From: Blattamonas nauphoetae
Lineage: Eukaryota > Preaxostyla > Oxymonadida
Assembly (NCBI GenBank): GCA_033064195.1
Contig: JARBJD010000005.1
Span: forward strand, 434,001 to 498,000
Reading direction: 5' to 3'
Length of the DNA stretch: 64,000 nucleotides
In this document: positions 1-9,871 of the stretch, in pieces
Layout of the letters: every line of letters starts with the position of its first letter
How positions within the stretch are numbered: position 1 is the first letter of the stretch
Notes under the pieces: generated by a model
What the model was told of the DNA's origin: nothing
The model's database searches: none
The model's input: only the letters and a program-made list of their open reading frames with translations
Made by a program: the position numbers and the translations under genes

Positions 1-471
1 AGAAATTTGGATTTTTACTTGGAATATCATCGATAGCCATCTCGGAATGTCGTCATCTCAATCAGATGGTCGGATCTAGTCATGGAAAAGGACAAAATCA
101 CCAAATATCCCATTTTGAAACATATACTCGTTCTTGATTCTATTTCTTCCGTCAAAATAGGACCTATTACATCTGTCTGCACTTTGAAAAAAACTGGCAA
201 TAATTCTATATCCAAGCACATTACCGGCAGAAAATCTCCACTGTTTGATGAAAAATCGCCACATTTTCCGAATAGTCCGATGTGAATACAATCTACAGCA
301 ATCTGGGTGACATTTGCACTGGAAGCTAAAACGGACTCCAAAACTAGACAATTGAGTAATCACTATTTTCTCTTCACTTTTACGGTTTTTTGCTTCTTTC
401 CATTTCAAAATGAGATATCTCGTTTACCATATTAATTTATTTAAGGCTGGCCTCCGGTTCCAAAACCCCTG
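1..471 (+). mobile_element. hAT DNA transposon, right-end fragment
   Basis: The last 29 bases (443-471) are the exact reverse complement of the left terminus of the complete hAT element at 30284, so this is the right end of the same or a sister family; the left end lies outside the window. A plus-strand reading frame at 82-285 (67 codons from its ATG) resembles the C-terminal dimerisation region of that element's transposase, with 'PILK..L..DSI..V' in the same order, and it lies on the expected side of the terminus. The 8 bases after the end (472-479, TCAGAAAG) would be the target duplication, but the partner copy is not visible. A DIRS-like element begins 2 bp later. Confidence 0.75.
443..471 (+). 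repeat. hAT terminal inverted repeat (right end)
   Basis: This 29-base stretch ending in AAAACCCCTG matches, in inverted orientation, bases 30284-30312 at the left end of the intact hAT copy. It fixes the boundary of the fragment to its left and shows the family has moved at least twice in this locus. Confidence 0.85.
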
Positions 472-503
472 TCAGAAAGATTCCGACCATGGTTCTGAAA
501 GAA

Positions 504-622
504 GAGATGAAGAAAGTTTGAGTATAATTCCCGTGAAATGTTGAATAAATAAGTCAAAAGTAATGAGATTATGTCCTACTTCACTTCACTTGGACCACTT
601 GGAGTGATCATCCCTTTGTTAC
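504..622 (+). repeat. DIRS copy 1 left inverted terminal repeat
   Basis: About 119 bases are nearly the exact reverse complement of 4899-5019 at the other end of the element. The outer 23 bases (481-503) are unique to the left end and reappear, inverted, in the internal complementary region. Confidence 0.85.
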
Positions 623-1900
623 GCCGTTTGGAGGTCTCTGAAAGAAGAGATGAAGTCTTCTGTAACTTTTTCAATCTCTCTGACCTACGAGTTGCCGGGG
701 TGGGTGGTGGAAGTAAACTTTCTTCATCTCTTCTTTCAGAACCATGGTCGGAATCACTCTTCAGTGATTTACGACCTATGGCTTCTTCATTCAGAGATGA
801 AGAAAGTTTGAGGCTGTTTGGAGACGATATTGGCTTGATGTAGAACTTCCTCAAGACTGTCGAAGACGTTGAAAGTCTTGCCTGCTTCGCATTGTCTAAG
901 TCCGACATTCCATTCCGCTTGTTCCTAGATCGTCCAGCGTGCTTGAGCGAATACGCTCCATATTTATCGGTGTCCAGTCCAACCGACTTCATGAGCGATT
1001 TTATCCCGGCGGCAATGTCCCCTGCATCCCTTTCCCGTGCCCTCTCTCCCAAGAGTTGTCCTGTCCAACTCCTGCCTCTTCGTTTATCCAATTCTGTAAT
1101 CCAGTCGCAGATTCGCAGGCCCTCGTTCAAATCCCTCTCATTCACTGTCACCCTCTCCCATCCTTCACCTGTCTTCAACCTCGTCATGAAACTCGTCTCG
1201 TACTTACCTTTGCTCATCTGAACGGAATCTCTTCGTATTCTTGCCATCTCTGTAAAGCGCACCGCGTGTTGCATCATCAGTAATGCCGCGATTATTGTCT
1301 GAACCATCTCTTCTTCGACCTGTCCACGAATTACCCATCGTTTGAGGATCTCATCCTCCAGAATCTTCGCGTCCCATGTGTCCTCATACTTAGCCTTCGT
1401 CGGATGGACAGTGCGGATCCCTCTCATAGTCGCTGTCACCGGGAGTGACACGCCCACTTGGCCCTTCCCAAACAGTTGTGAGAGGAAGGATAATGCACTT
1501 CTCGCAGCTTCCGTTGTTCCCCTCGATCCGCTTCTCCTCATCCATCTCGCCAGAAAGTTTGCAACTCTAATCCCATCAATATCTTTCCAGTTCCTGCCAG
1601 CTGCGTCCTCCTCCTCGATCCAACGACGAATAGCGCCCGCATATTGTCTTACAGTTTCCTTGCTCAATCCTGCCAACATCCAAACCATAGTGTCAACCTC
1701 CATTTCCAGTTCATCGACTAATCCCTCCCAGATCTCCCCAGCAAGAATGCTTGGAGGAGACCTGGTGGCAGTCCGCTCCCCGTCGCTACTAAACCCGGTC
1801 CCTTCACGACCACCTCCTCCGTTCTCCCCAGCAACAGCATACGACTCGCTCTCTGTTCTAAAATGTCTCTTCCTGGTATCGACCGCCAATCCGGAGCTAC
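576..1900 (-). CDS. DIRS tyrosine recombinase
   Basis: The last part of a long minus-strand frame holds the recombinase. An N-terminal helical, core-binding-like stretch ('GLSKETVRQYAGAIRRWIEEE') is followed by a catalytic half ending in 'AYSLKHAGRSRNKRNG' and '...STVLRKFYI', matching the H-x-x-R and Tyr boxes. The upper boundary is approximate because this frame overlaps the reverse-transcriptase frame; the part above about 1900 is only the shadow of that gene. The enzyme joins circular element DNA to the target, explaining the lack of target duplication and of an integrase. Confidence 0.8.
715..812 (+). repeat. DIRS internal complementary region
   Basis: Bases 715 to about 753 are the reverse complement of the extreme left end (481 onwards); the rest, to 812, is the reverse complement of the extreme right end (to 5059). 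The join reads GGTCGGAA|TCACTC, i.e. the two element ends fused, which is how DIRS elements template their circular intermediate. It lies inside the tyrosine-recombinase reading frame. Confidence 0.85.
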
Positions 1901-3808
1901 TAAAATCAATGTCGTCGGCTCCTCCATCCACTTGACCAGTACCCGCTGAATCAGCGGGATCGGGGGAAAGGCAAAAACGCACTGTTCTCTTCCCCAATCC
2001 TGGAGGAGTGCATTCGTTCCGGCTGCCTCCTCTTCGCCTATCAGGGACCAATATCGAGGAACTTGTCGATTGTGCCGCGATGCAAATGCGTCGACAGTCG
2101 GCCTGCATTGGAAGTACTCTAAGATTTGTCTGAAGCTCTGAGGTTTCAGACTGTAATCTGTGGTGTCCCTTATCCTGGACAACCGATCCGCAACTGCGTT
2201 GTCGACGCCCGCCACATGCTCCGCCCAAAGTCTTGATAAGTTCTGGTCTGCTTTGAGGAATAGACGTTTGAATTGTGGAAGAAGTGAAAGGGCGGACGAT
2301 CGTCTGTTGATATTCGCCACGCACACAGAATTGTCCGACATGACCAGGACATCCTCTCCCCTCTTGATCAGGTCCCTTCGCATCCCCTCTTCGAAACCCC
2401 TCACCACAGCTTCCGCTTCGCGCCTGTTGCTCGACCACAGTCTCTCCTCCGAGTTGAACCGTTCCTGCCAACTCTCCACCTTCCCTTTCCTCGACCAAAC
2501 CACCCCGATCCCCCACTCGCTTGCGTCGGTGTTGAGAGTTACCGACTGATTGAACAAGCGAATGGAGCGACACATCGGCGTCATCAATCGGTGCCTCCAC
2601 CACTCTAACTCTTCCACTTCTACTTCCCCAAGCTGTCCTCTTCCACCCCATCCATGCGACTGAACCACCTTCTCCTTCCAGCCGACCAGATGTCGTGACT
2701 GGAAGTGGCAGAGACTGTCGGCGAAAGCCATTGCCTGTAGTTTGCCGACAAGTGAAGCGACAGTTTGCACACGCGTCTCTCCACCCTGCTCGTGTTGCCT
2801 GAGCCTCTCTCTCACGAGTTCTCGCGTCCTCCCCCTCTTCTCCTTTCCCACCTTGACCGTCATGTTCATTGAATCCCACTCCAGCCCGAGGAAGTGAATC
2901 CGCTGCTGTCCCTCCAGTTGTGACTTCTTGCAGTTGATTGTGAACCCTAGGAGTTCTAATTTTCCTCTGAGGAGAAGAGCATTCGATTCCGATTCTCCCT
3001 TCGATTTGCCGATTACCAGGAAATCGTCCAAATAGGCGACGATTGGGAACGCACGCCTGAACTGTGCGATTACCGGCCGAAGAAGCTTTGTAAACTGTCG
3101 TGGCGCGGACGTAAGTCCGAAACATAAAGTTTGTTGGATATAAGCGCGTCCGTTGTGAAGGAAACCGAAATGTAGTTGGTCGCGCTTGTGGATTGCGACA
3201 TGAAGATATGCATGTTTGAGGTCGAGTGAGCACATCCAACATCCTTGTGTGATTGACTGCGCAACGGTCGAAAACGATTCCATTTTGAAATGTCGTGGAA
3301 CGACATTCTGATTCAGCGTGCGGCAGTCCAGGATCCTTCTCCACCCACCGTCCGACTTCGCAACCACGAAGGTTGGGTTCCATGTTCTCACTTCGCCATT
3401 TGTCGTTTCCCTGATCACTCCCTCTCTGAGTTCGTCTTGAATGACCTCCGCTAATCCTTTCATCTCCTTGGCATTCAGGCGTAACTCGAATGGTGACCCC
3501 CCTGCGGTCGGAGGGCCATCCTCTCCCCACTCGACTTTGATTCCCTTCGCTATGACCTCCGCTAGGCCAAACTCTTGCCAAGCGGCGCTGAAATATCTGA
3601 TCCTTCCTCCCAATCGATTGCCCACAGTCGGTGCAATCAACTGAGTGTTGTCTTTCGTTCCCATTAATATTTTCCTTGTGTTGATTTCTGATTGGGAGGA
3701 CGGTTGGAGAACTGAGGTGTTCCGCTCCTCTGTCTCGGTTGACCCCTCCCCCTTCCTTGACCGTTCGGATGAGCTGGTCTGAAATTGGTCTGGTTCTGAG
3801 CACCCCAA
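1718..3808 (-). CDS. DIRS reverse transcriptase and RNase H
   Basis: About 696 residues. The reverse transcriptase centre is seen as 'VAYLDDFLVIG' (YLDD box) with the upstream 'CSLDLKHAYLHV' block and 'FGLTSAPRQFTKLL'. RNase H follows, with 'LNTDASEWGIGVVW' and a later 'VMSDNSVCVANIN' block. A further domain after RNase H is typical of DIRS elements. The frame overlaps the gag-like part at one end and the tyrosine-recombinase part at the other, which the family usually shows. It makes element DNA from RNA, probably in particles or the cytoplasm (family knowledge). Confidence 0.9.
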   Translation of the reverse strand: MGCSEPDQFQTSSSERSRKGEGSTETEERNTSVLQPSSQSEINTRKILMGTKDNTQLIAPTVGNRLGGRIRYFSAAWQEFGLAEVIAKGIKVEWGEDGPPTAGGSPFELRLNAKEMKGLAEVIQDELREGVIRETTNGEVRTWNPTFVVAKSDGGWRRILDCRTLNQNVVPRHFKMESFSTVAQSITQGCWMCSLDLKHAYLHVAIHKRDQLHFGFLHNGRAYIQQTLCFGLTSAPRQFTKLLRPVIAQFRRAFPIVAYLDDFLVIGKSKGESESNALLLRGKLELLGFTINCKKSQLEGQQRIHFLGLEWDSMNMTVKVGKEKRGRTRELVRERLRQHEQGGETRVQTVASLVGKLQAMAFADSLCHFQSRHLVGWKEKVVQSHGWGGRGQLGEVEVEELEWWRHRLMTPMCRSIRLFNQSVTLNTDASEWGIGVVWSRKGKVESWQERFNSEERLWSSNRREAEAVVRGFEEGMRRDLIKRGEDVLVMSDNSVCVANINRRSSALSLLPQFKRLFLKADQNLSRLWAEHVAGVDNAVADRLSRIRDTTDYSLKPQSFRQILEYFQCRPTVDAFASRHNRQVPRYWSLIGEEEAAGTNALLQDWGREQCVFAFPPIPLIQRVLVKWMEEPTTLILVAPDWRSIPGRDILEQRASRMLLLGRTEEVVVKGPGLVATGSGLPPGLLQAFLLGRSGRD

Positions 3809-4887
3809 CCTTGAAAGGTTTGATATCCGCCTGCTCGAAAGCGTGAGCGCCCCTGACCGGGGCCCTGTCGAAAAAACAATGGGTCCACACTCTGGAGTTT
3901 CCGTCTCTGAACTGTCATCTTCTCCTTCTTCTCCATCAGTTCCTCCAGCCTCTTTTCTTGTCTCTCCTGAGACTCCCTCTTCGTCGCGTCCGCATCATCA
4001 AGTACTGGTAGTGCGAGGAAATGCGCAATCCTGATGTCGTTCACGGACCTCGTGACCTCTGCTGCTTTTAATGTCATCAACTCCACAGAACGCGCTAGAT
4101 CCTCCACAGAACCAGACTTCTTGAACGAGATCACCCCTAATTTGGTCATGTGGAACGCGTCTGCTTCCAACTGGAGGAGACGCTTGTTCAGCTGATTCTT
4201 TCCCCGATCTGGTAACTTCTGCGATACAACATCGGGATAAAACTTCAGTTCGGGAGCCTGCGCCATTCTAACCTTCAGTTCCTTTTCTTCACTCTCCTCC
4301 CATTCAAAGAATGGGAGAAACTTGGCAGTCTGCTCCAAGTCTTCCGCTCTCTCCTCATGGTTCTCTATCCCAGCTACTAACTCAACAGGTGGCTGTTGTT
4401 GTGATTCTGGTTGTGCTTGAGAGGCTGCATTGAACACCATTGCTTGATGGTGTTGAAGATCGCGAAACTCAGCCGGGGTGAGTCCGCGCATACTAGCAGG
4501 TGTTGGCGAAACTGATCGAACGGTTTGAGTCTGTTCCTGGGTTTGTTCGGTTGTCGATGCTGGTTGCCCCAAAACTACCCACTTCTCAGCCGGGGGAAGG
4601 AACTGTTCCCATTGCGCCGAATCTATCCCAGCAGTTAGATCTATGTGGTGGGCAACCTTCCTCATCATGTGGACAAAAAACCCACTAAATCTTGCGATGT
4701 CGCATGGCGTTGTGAAACTGGCATATCGGGTCAACGTTGATTGATCATTCTTGCTCATGGCCTCCAAAAATTTCCCAAACTCCGACCGCATATCGAATAT
4801 GCCGTTCAGATGCGGCAATATAACCTCCATAGTCGGCAACTGCTTGGGTTCTTGTTGAGATTCACTCATCCTAAGTTTATTCAACAA
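3664..4887 (-). CDS. DIRS gag-like protein (fossil element part)
   Basis: First coding part of the element, about 407 residues. No enzyme motif is visible. The tail is rich in Gly, Arg and Gln ('GQGRGRGQPRQRSG'), as in nucleic-acid-binding Gag tails, and the middle is a charged, helical region rich in Gln and Glu. Its start lies just inside the right terminal repeat, as expected for the first gene of a DIRS element. The same region of copy 2 is divided by the hAT composite. Confidence 0.75.
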   Translation of the reverse strand: MLNKLRMSESQQEPKQLPTMEVILPHLNGIFDMRSEFGKFLEAMSKNDQSTLTRYASFTTPCDIARFSGFFVHMMRKVAHHIDLTAGIDSAQWEQFLPPAEKWVVLGQPASTTEQTQEQTQTVRSVSPTPASMRGLTPAEFRDLQHHQAMVFNAASQAQPESQQQPPVELVAGIENHEERAEDLEQTAKFLPFFEWEESEEKELKVRMAQAPELKFYPDVVSQKLPDRGKNQLNKRLLQLEADAFHMTKLGVISFKKSGSVEDLARSVELMTLKAAEVTRSVNDIRIAHFLALPVLDDADATKRESQERQEKRLEELMEKKEKMTVQRRKLQSVDPLFFRQGPGQGRSRFRAGGYQTFQGWGAQNQTNFRPAHPNGQGRGRGQPRQRSGTPQFSNRPPNQKSTQGKY

Positions 4888-4898
4888 TTTCTAAAGGA

Positions 4899-5019
4899 GT
4901 AACAAAGGGATGATCACTCCAAGTGGTCCAAGTGAAGTGAAGTAGGACATAATCTCATTACTTTTGACTTATTTATTCAACATTTCACGGGAATGATACT
5001 CAAACTTTCTTCATCTCTG
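4899..5019 (-). repeat. DIRS copy 1 right inverted terminal repeat
   Basis: Reverse complement of 504-622. The outer 40 bases (5020-5059) are specific to the right end and are mirrored in the internal complementary region. The gag-like frame starts just inside this repeat, so it probably holds the element's promoter (inference). Confidence 0.8.
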
Positions 5020-5316
5020 AATGAAGAAGCCATAGGTCGTAAATCACTGAAGAGTGATTGAGAATGGGCTCTGAGACAGCTCAAGATTGAAGAGTTCTCA
5101 TCTCAATTCATCGCATCTAATCTCTCTTCTGTGGATGGTCGGATTGTCTTCGGAATCCTAAATTCTGATTCAAGACGGATTTCGCCTGTTTGAGATTCAC
5201 AAAACAAACTGAGACAGAGAATGCCTCCTGAATGTACAGTATGTAGTATGGAACAACTGAACGATAAAAAGAGTATGTATCATCGTGATAAGGAGAGAGA
5301 TAGATAGAAACGGGCG

Positions 5317-6938
5317 TTAACGAGCAAGGGAGGTGATAAGTCCTTCGAAGAAGATCAGATCGTTTCTCTTGTCTGCCAACGCCACAATGAACGGACGATC
5401 GAAAATAAGCTGTGGGGGAGGGGTTTCCGGGGGAAGGAACATAGTGATTCCCATCATGATGGCTGTCGCGGCGGCTGCTTCAATTCCATTTTCAGCCACT
5501 TTCAGGAGTGTTTTGTGGATCACTTGGCTGAGAAACAAAGGAGATGGGAGAAGATGGTGAGAAACAGGAGGAGAAATGACAGAATGAGATGGAGAAAGAG
5601 GACGAAGAATCCACACTCGATTTTGAGTGGTTGAGGAGAGATTCTGGGGAATTCTGCGGCATCTGAGAATGCTGTTCCCATCCCAAGGGCAGTCAGTGGA
5701 TCTTTCAGCTCTTCTGAACACTCCATCTCGAATTTTGGGAGACCAAGGTCGATTCTGATTGATTTGCACAAACACAGGAGTAGTGAATGAAAGAGAGAAA
5801 GAGATCATACAGAGAGGGGGCACATTCTTTCACAAGTGCTGAAAACTCTTTTGGTTCGAGATATTTCGAAGCCGTGGAGAGAAGCGCATTCTTTCCAGTT
5901 TCTGAAAGGAGCACAACAACATCACTTTTAAGCGCACGAGAACAAGCACACCGTTCGGAAGAATCAGAACCATCATCGCGTCGGGATGCGCAAAGTCCAG
6001 GCACACGGCCGAAACGTCAGAATTGCGACAATTCCGAAGTGCATGCTTCATGTGCATCATGTTGACTTTCCGCTTTGTTCCATCAAACAGCGTGAAGTCC
6101 TGAGGACGTGTCGAAGATTCCTCAAATTTGGCGTCAAAATCTTGTTGGAAGTGAACGGTGTTCACCAACACCATTCTGTGGTCAGGTTCGAGTCGATTCA
6201 CAACTTGTTTGATCAAGCCCTTTGTGTTCGTGCTCACCCATGAGTTGATGGCTGTGACAGTCCTGGGTAGAGGCAGACGGGAGGGAGGATGAGATGACGA
6301 AAAGGAGAGGGAACAGGGAACGATGAAGTTGAAAAGTGTGAGTGATGAAATATGGTGGAAGAGGGAAATGGGGAGATGGACAAAATGGACAAACTCTGGT
6401 TTCGAGAAATCCATCGATTTTGCGGTCGCATCGAAAATCGATTCACTCTCTGAAAGAAACGCAGCGTAGACGGGAAACTTGTTTGAAATCCACAATGAGT
6501 TCGCCATTGTGAAGAGTGGAGCCCGATTCTCCATTTGTCTTCCAGCAGTCAACATGGAATGGAGCAAGTTGATCTGAATCGCAACAAAGCAGATATTCAA
6601 AATGTCAAATCTAAAACGCAGACTGGTTCGTCACTCGATGCATTTGGAAGACAGAGGGTCTCCTTCATTGAATGCAGAGTACTTCTCATCGCTCCATTTC
6701 CAGCCATCAATAAACACTCGTGGATCGACAGTGGCGAAATGAAAACATTCTTCCCTGACGCTCCAAGCAGAGTTGTAAGTTTCTGTCCAAACTTCCCGAC
6801 ACTGGCAGACTGCTCTCTCAGTGATGCATCGAACTTGGTTTTGTCGAATGATGGAAACACAAATTCGGGGCCTGAGGGTTTCTCTGTGATGATATTGGAC
6901 ATAGAATCTAGACGAAAACGAGATGAATATGATGGCAA
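5317..6938 (-). CDS. serpin-type protease inhibitor, six exons
   Basis: Six exons (6938-6624, 6573-6395, 6262-5952, 5901-5811, 5754-5617, 5527-5317) join in phase to 414 residues, a normal serpin length. The introns are 50, 132, 50, 56 and 89 bp, all GT-AG. Family blocks in order: 'NVFISPLSIHECLLMAGNGA' (helix B), 'MANSLWISNKFPV', 'INSWVSTNTKGLI', 'LVNTVHF', 'MMVLILPNETG', 'LPKFEME', the hinge 'ENGIEAAAATA', and 'FDRPF'. The Ala-rich hinge suggests an inhibitory serpin that traps a protease; by family spacing P1 would lie near the Thr in 'MGITMF', so the target is unclear. There is no signal peptide, so a cytoplasmic role is likely. The downstream Met of 'MSNIITEK' is an alternative start. 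Confidence 0.88.
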
Positions 6939-7139
6939 TTAGAAACTCTTCTAGTCGATCGTGAACACGTAGATCTGACCAATGGTTGTTTTACCAGAAA
7001 ACAGTCAATACAAAGTTGTGATTCTGCCCAGTGATCTGTAATTCACCTCTCGTCTCTTAACAATTTCCCTTCCAGTCTCTCAATATCACGCGGCATTCGG
7101 TTGTCTCGATCTGATTCAGAAAGCTTCTCCAGCCCCTTT

Positions 7140-8324
7140 TTATGCAAAAAATTGCACATTTCCACCCAACTGAGCAATCAGCTTTGCTACCAGTAAGAGA
7201 ATATGGTGTTCGTATCGACTGTCGCTGCGGTACTTGAGGTGCAATTCGATTTCGTCGGATAAGCCTTCAGCGCACAGTTTAGTCTGAATCTGACGTCCTC
7301 GCTTCTTCACAGCTGGATCGTTCTTCAGCAATGGAGCGATTCCATCCGAGATCCTTCGAATGAAGGTGTATGTGATGGAAGAGGTTTCAAAGAAAACAGA
7401 ACAGTCGAGGATAGTCAGGGAAAGAGAAGATGATAACACGAATTGGGTCATCTGTTCCAGGAAGGGTGCAAATTCAAGGATTGTTCCAAAAAGCTCGGGG
7501 AAATCCCAAGAATTCACAGAATCTTTGATTCTCCGTCTATGGGTGGTTATAAACTCCAAAAATGGTGCTATGTGACGGATAAACTTGTCGATGAAGGTCT
7601 GTTCGAAGGTGTCCATTGAAATTTGCCTTGATTGGCAGAGTTTTTGAATAGTATGGGGGTGTGAATCCATAACGAACCTGGTTACGATTGTCATCATCAC
7701 CAAATTGGAATGGGCTATTAGGTGCATGTCCTGTTCGTAAAATGCTTGTGGGAGGAGATGAAAGAAGTCTGTAGCAAGAAAATCGAAGTGGATTGCAGGA
7801 AAGCCATGGAACGCAATTCGTTCCAGAAGTGACATTGATGCTTTGACAAGCACTTCGTTGGATGATGTAAGGAGTGGAACAATTGATTCGGCGAAACCAA
7901 AACAAGAGCCATCCGGTTTGGGCACAAGATTGTAGAGAATCTGGATGTTCGTGAAATGAGCTATGGTTCTCTTCAGAAGTGTACACGCTTGTATGGTCGC
8001 TTTGTCATCCAGATTGTTTCCTTCCTTGATGAAGTCAACAAGCGACAGGAACGGCAATGAAGCTTGTTCGATTGTTCTGATCTTATTGTAATCTGTTCTA
8101 AGAAACAAGGGAGTTAGATCACTGTGTGGATCTCGGCTGAAGGTACGGACGGAATGGTGTTGACCTGTGTGCAAGATGTTTCCCATTGAGCAATGATTGA
8201 TGTGAGCCAGCTCCAGCCGAAACCACAAGAAATATAATTTCGACACTCTCTTCAGAAGTTCCTTCCCTGACAGCTCAAGCTGCTCCAAATCTTTGTGTTT
8301 ATTTTTCTCCTTATTTCTTTTCAT
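7140..8324 (-). CDS. armadillo-like lineage-specific family protein
   Basis: A single open frame of 394 residues, mostly amphipathic helices, as in ARM/HEAT folds. It carries the family frame seen also at 8416, 32687, 34172 and 56423: a 'D.KA...LL..' helix, '..F.ESI..LL.S.....V.ASM.LL', '..DF...LPQAF', and the closing 'AEGLSDEIELHL'. I recall large numbers of such proteins from Blattamonas; the function is unknown. The first 46 residues are Lys-rich and unlike the paralogs, so the in-frame Met of 'MGNILHTGQ' is a possible true start. It lies head to tail with its paralog, 91 bp apart. Confidence 0.65.
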   Translation of the reverse strand: MKRNKEKNKHKDLEQLELSGKELLKRVSKLYFLWFRLELAHINHCSMGNILHTGQHHSVRTFSRDPHSDLTPLFLRTDYNKIRTIEQASLPFLSLVDFIKEGNNLDDKATIQACTLLKRTIAHFTNIQILYNLVPKPDGSCFGFAESIVPLLTSSNEVLVKASMSLLERIAFHGFPAIHFDFLATDFFHLLPQAFYEQDMHLIAHSNLVMMTIVTRFVMDSHPHTIQKLCQSRQISMDTFEQTFIDKFIRHIAPFLEFITTHRRRIKDSVNSWDFPELFGTILEFAPFLEQMTQFVLSSSLSLTILDCSVFFETSSITYTFIRRISDGIAPLLKNDPAVKKRGRQIQTKLCAEGLSDEIELHLKYRSDSRYEHHILLLVAKLIAQLGGNVQFFA

Positions 8325-8415
8325 TGTTTTACCTTAAATCGTTCCGCTCTATCAAACTCTCAGATTCGAACCAGACAAAAATCGAGATACTTAAATGATC
8401 ACAGCAATCAAAGGT

Positions 8416-9495
8416 CTAGAAATGATCCCACACCATCCAACCTCTTCCCCACATTCCGAACACATTGTTGGGTACCAAGTTCATTCCGATTCGGCCCGCG
8501 AGCTGTTGAGTCTCAGTTGGACTATCACTTAACCGAAATGTTTGGATACTGGATACATTCAGGTGACTTTCGACGACATCTTCCCATCCTTCGTTCAGCC
8601 ACGTCCGATACGCAATCTTTCCGTTCAGCGACACATGCCCTCCGCTTCTCTTCCATTCTGGGAGAGTGTCATGGACTTGGAGGAACGTGTTGGAGTGAAA
8701 AGTTGTTTTTCTGGGGAGTGTGAATGACCAGAAGAAACATAAAGTGAAGGGTTGATACAACTCCAAATCGAGAGGCGACGAATAGAAAGGAAGCATGAGC
8801 AGGATGGATTTCAGAAGGGCTTGAATTGAGTCTGTTGTGACAGTGAACGGCCGTGAACGACAACTCCGACACATCTGCACCAGATCAGATCCCGCTGGCT
8901 TCACTCCATGTTTGAACCAGGTTTCGAACACTGCTTGTTCGGGAATACTCCGAAATGGAGGCATGTCCCTCATCTTTTCTGGGAGGCCCAGGAGTGGCGA
9001 GAGAAGAGCGATGAAACGATTGTCAAGGTTCTGATCAATTTCGATTATTTCTGATTTCGAGTGGAAAACTTCGAAAATGACTGAAACCATATTGTATGAG
9101 AGTATTCTGAGCTTTTGCCCAGATCCACAATAAGAAAACGTGCTTTCAGTAAAATTGAGTGTCGCGTCAACAATTCGACGGTTTCGTGATGAGAGAAGGA
9201 CCTGAATCAATTCAACAAAGCCCGAGAGCGGTTTTTTCCGAGATGGCACGAGATCGTACAACAGAAAGTCAGTTGTGACGATACCCGAGCTTGGGCACAG
9301 AGAATGAAGTATAGTCTCGACTTTCCCTTCAAAATCTGCATCAAATGGAAAATCTGACTTGACAAGCTCCAATAAAGAGACTATGAGTTTCGAAAATGAT
9401 GCACGTGACAATTGGATTCGTGATTCAAACGGTATTGGCCATACCCATGGGGTGCGATGGTATTCAATTGTGTTATGAGCAATTGGATCACTCAT
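8416..9495 (-). CDS. armadillo-like lineage-specific family protein
   Basis: One uninterrupted frame of 359 residues beginning with ATG. It shares the family order: 'LVKSDFPFDADFEGKVETILHSL', '..GFVELIQVLLSS.N..IVDATLNF', and the terminal 'NEGWEDVVESHL' that corresponds to 'SEGFEDLAEQ' in other members. It ends in a Trp- and Gly-rich tail ('GMWGRGWMVWDHF') not seen in the other copies. It is divergent from the neighbouring copy at 7140, so the tandem pair is old. No enzyme motif, signal or membrane segment is visible. Confidence 0.65.
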   Translation of the reverse strand: MSDPIAHNTIEYHRTPWVWPIPFESRIQLSRASFSKLIVSLLELVKSDFPFDADFEGKVETILHSLCPSSGIVTTDFLLYDLVPSRKKPLSGFVELIQVLLSSRNRRIVDATLNFTESTFSYCGSGQKLRILSYNMVSVIFEVFHSKSEIIEIDQNLDNRFIALLSPLLGLPEKMRDMPPFRSIPEQAVFETWFKHGVKPAGSDLVQMCRSCRSRPFTVTTDSIQALLKSILLMLPFYSSPLDLELYQPFTLCFFWSFTLPRKTTFHSNTFLQVHDTLPEWKRSGGHVSLNGKIAYRTWLNEGWEDVVESHLNVSSIQTFRLSDSPTETQQLAGRIGMNLVPNNVFGMWGRGWMVWDHF

Positions 9496-9871
9496 TCAAT
9501 TTGGTAGTTATAGATCAAGCCAACAGCAATTTTTTTCGGTTGTAGGATGCGTTCGGAGTCCTCCAACGATGCGATTCACCAATTTTATTCCTTTCTATCC
9601 CGGTTTTGTGTTGAACAAATGGTTCATTTAAGATCATTTCACCTGGACAAAGTGAAAATGAATGGATCAAGAATCTCGTCGAAATAGCCATTCAGTTTAG
9701 ATCCGAATTGGAGTTCGGACATGAAAAAGAGCGCATATCGACCGATTGAGTGCAAATCTTGCTAAATATAGGACTATTTTCCGGGATCCTATATCATCAA
9801 CTGATGTCATGGGTGTGATCTTTTCAACAACAATCTAAGTCACCGTCTACCAATAATTCTGATACGTCTAT
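9496..9871. other. intergenic, probable shared 5' region
   Basis: 376 bases between the divergent starts of the family gene at 9495 and the EDRF1-like gene at 9872. It is A/T-rich, with no coding frame, repeat or RNA gene that I can recognise. By position it should hold both promoters (inference). Confidence 0.4.

Larger units (their letters stand above)
481..5059 (-). mobile_element. DIRS-like retrotransposon, copy 1, looks whole
   Basis: A tyrosine-recombinase retroelement (DIRS order) coded on the minus strand. It has inverted terminal repeats (about 504-622 and 4899-5019) and an internal complementary region (715-812) that matches both outer ends placed back to back, the signature of DIRS circles. 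It has three coding parts: a gag-like frame at the right, then overlapping reverse transcriptase/RNase H and tyrosine recombinase frames, an overlap usual for the family. There is no target-site duplication, as expected for recombinase-mediated integration. It is almost identical over its length to the second copy at 39973-52533, so both are young. All expected parts are present and no gross damage is visible. Confidence 0.9.

Noticed and set aside
576-3890. A single 1104-codon minus-strand frame across the DIRS element
   Set aside because: Only the last part, below about 1900, carries recombinase motifs; the rest is an out-of-frame shadow of the reverse-transcriptase gene, so it is not one protein.
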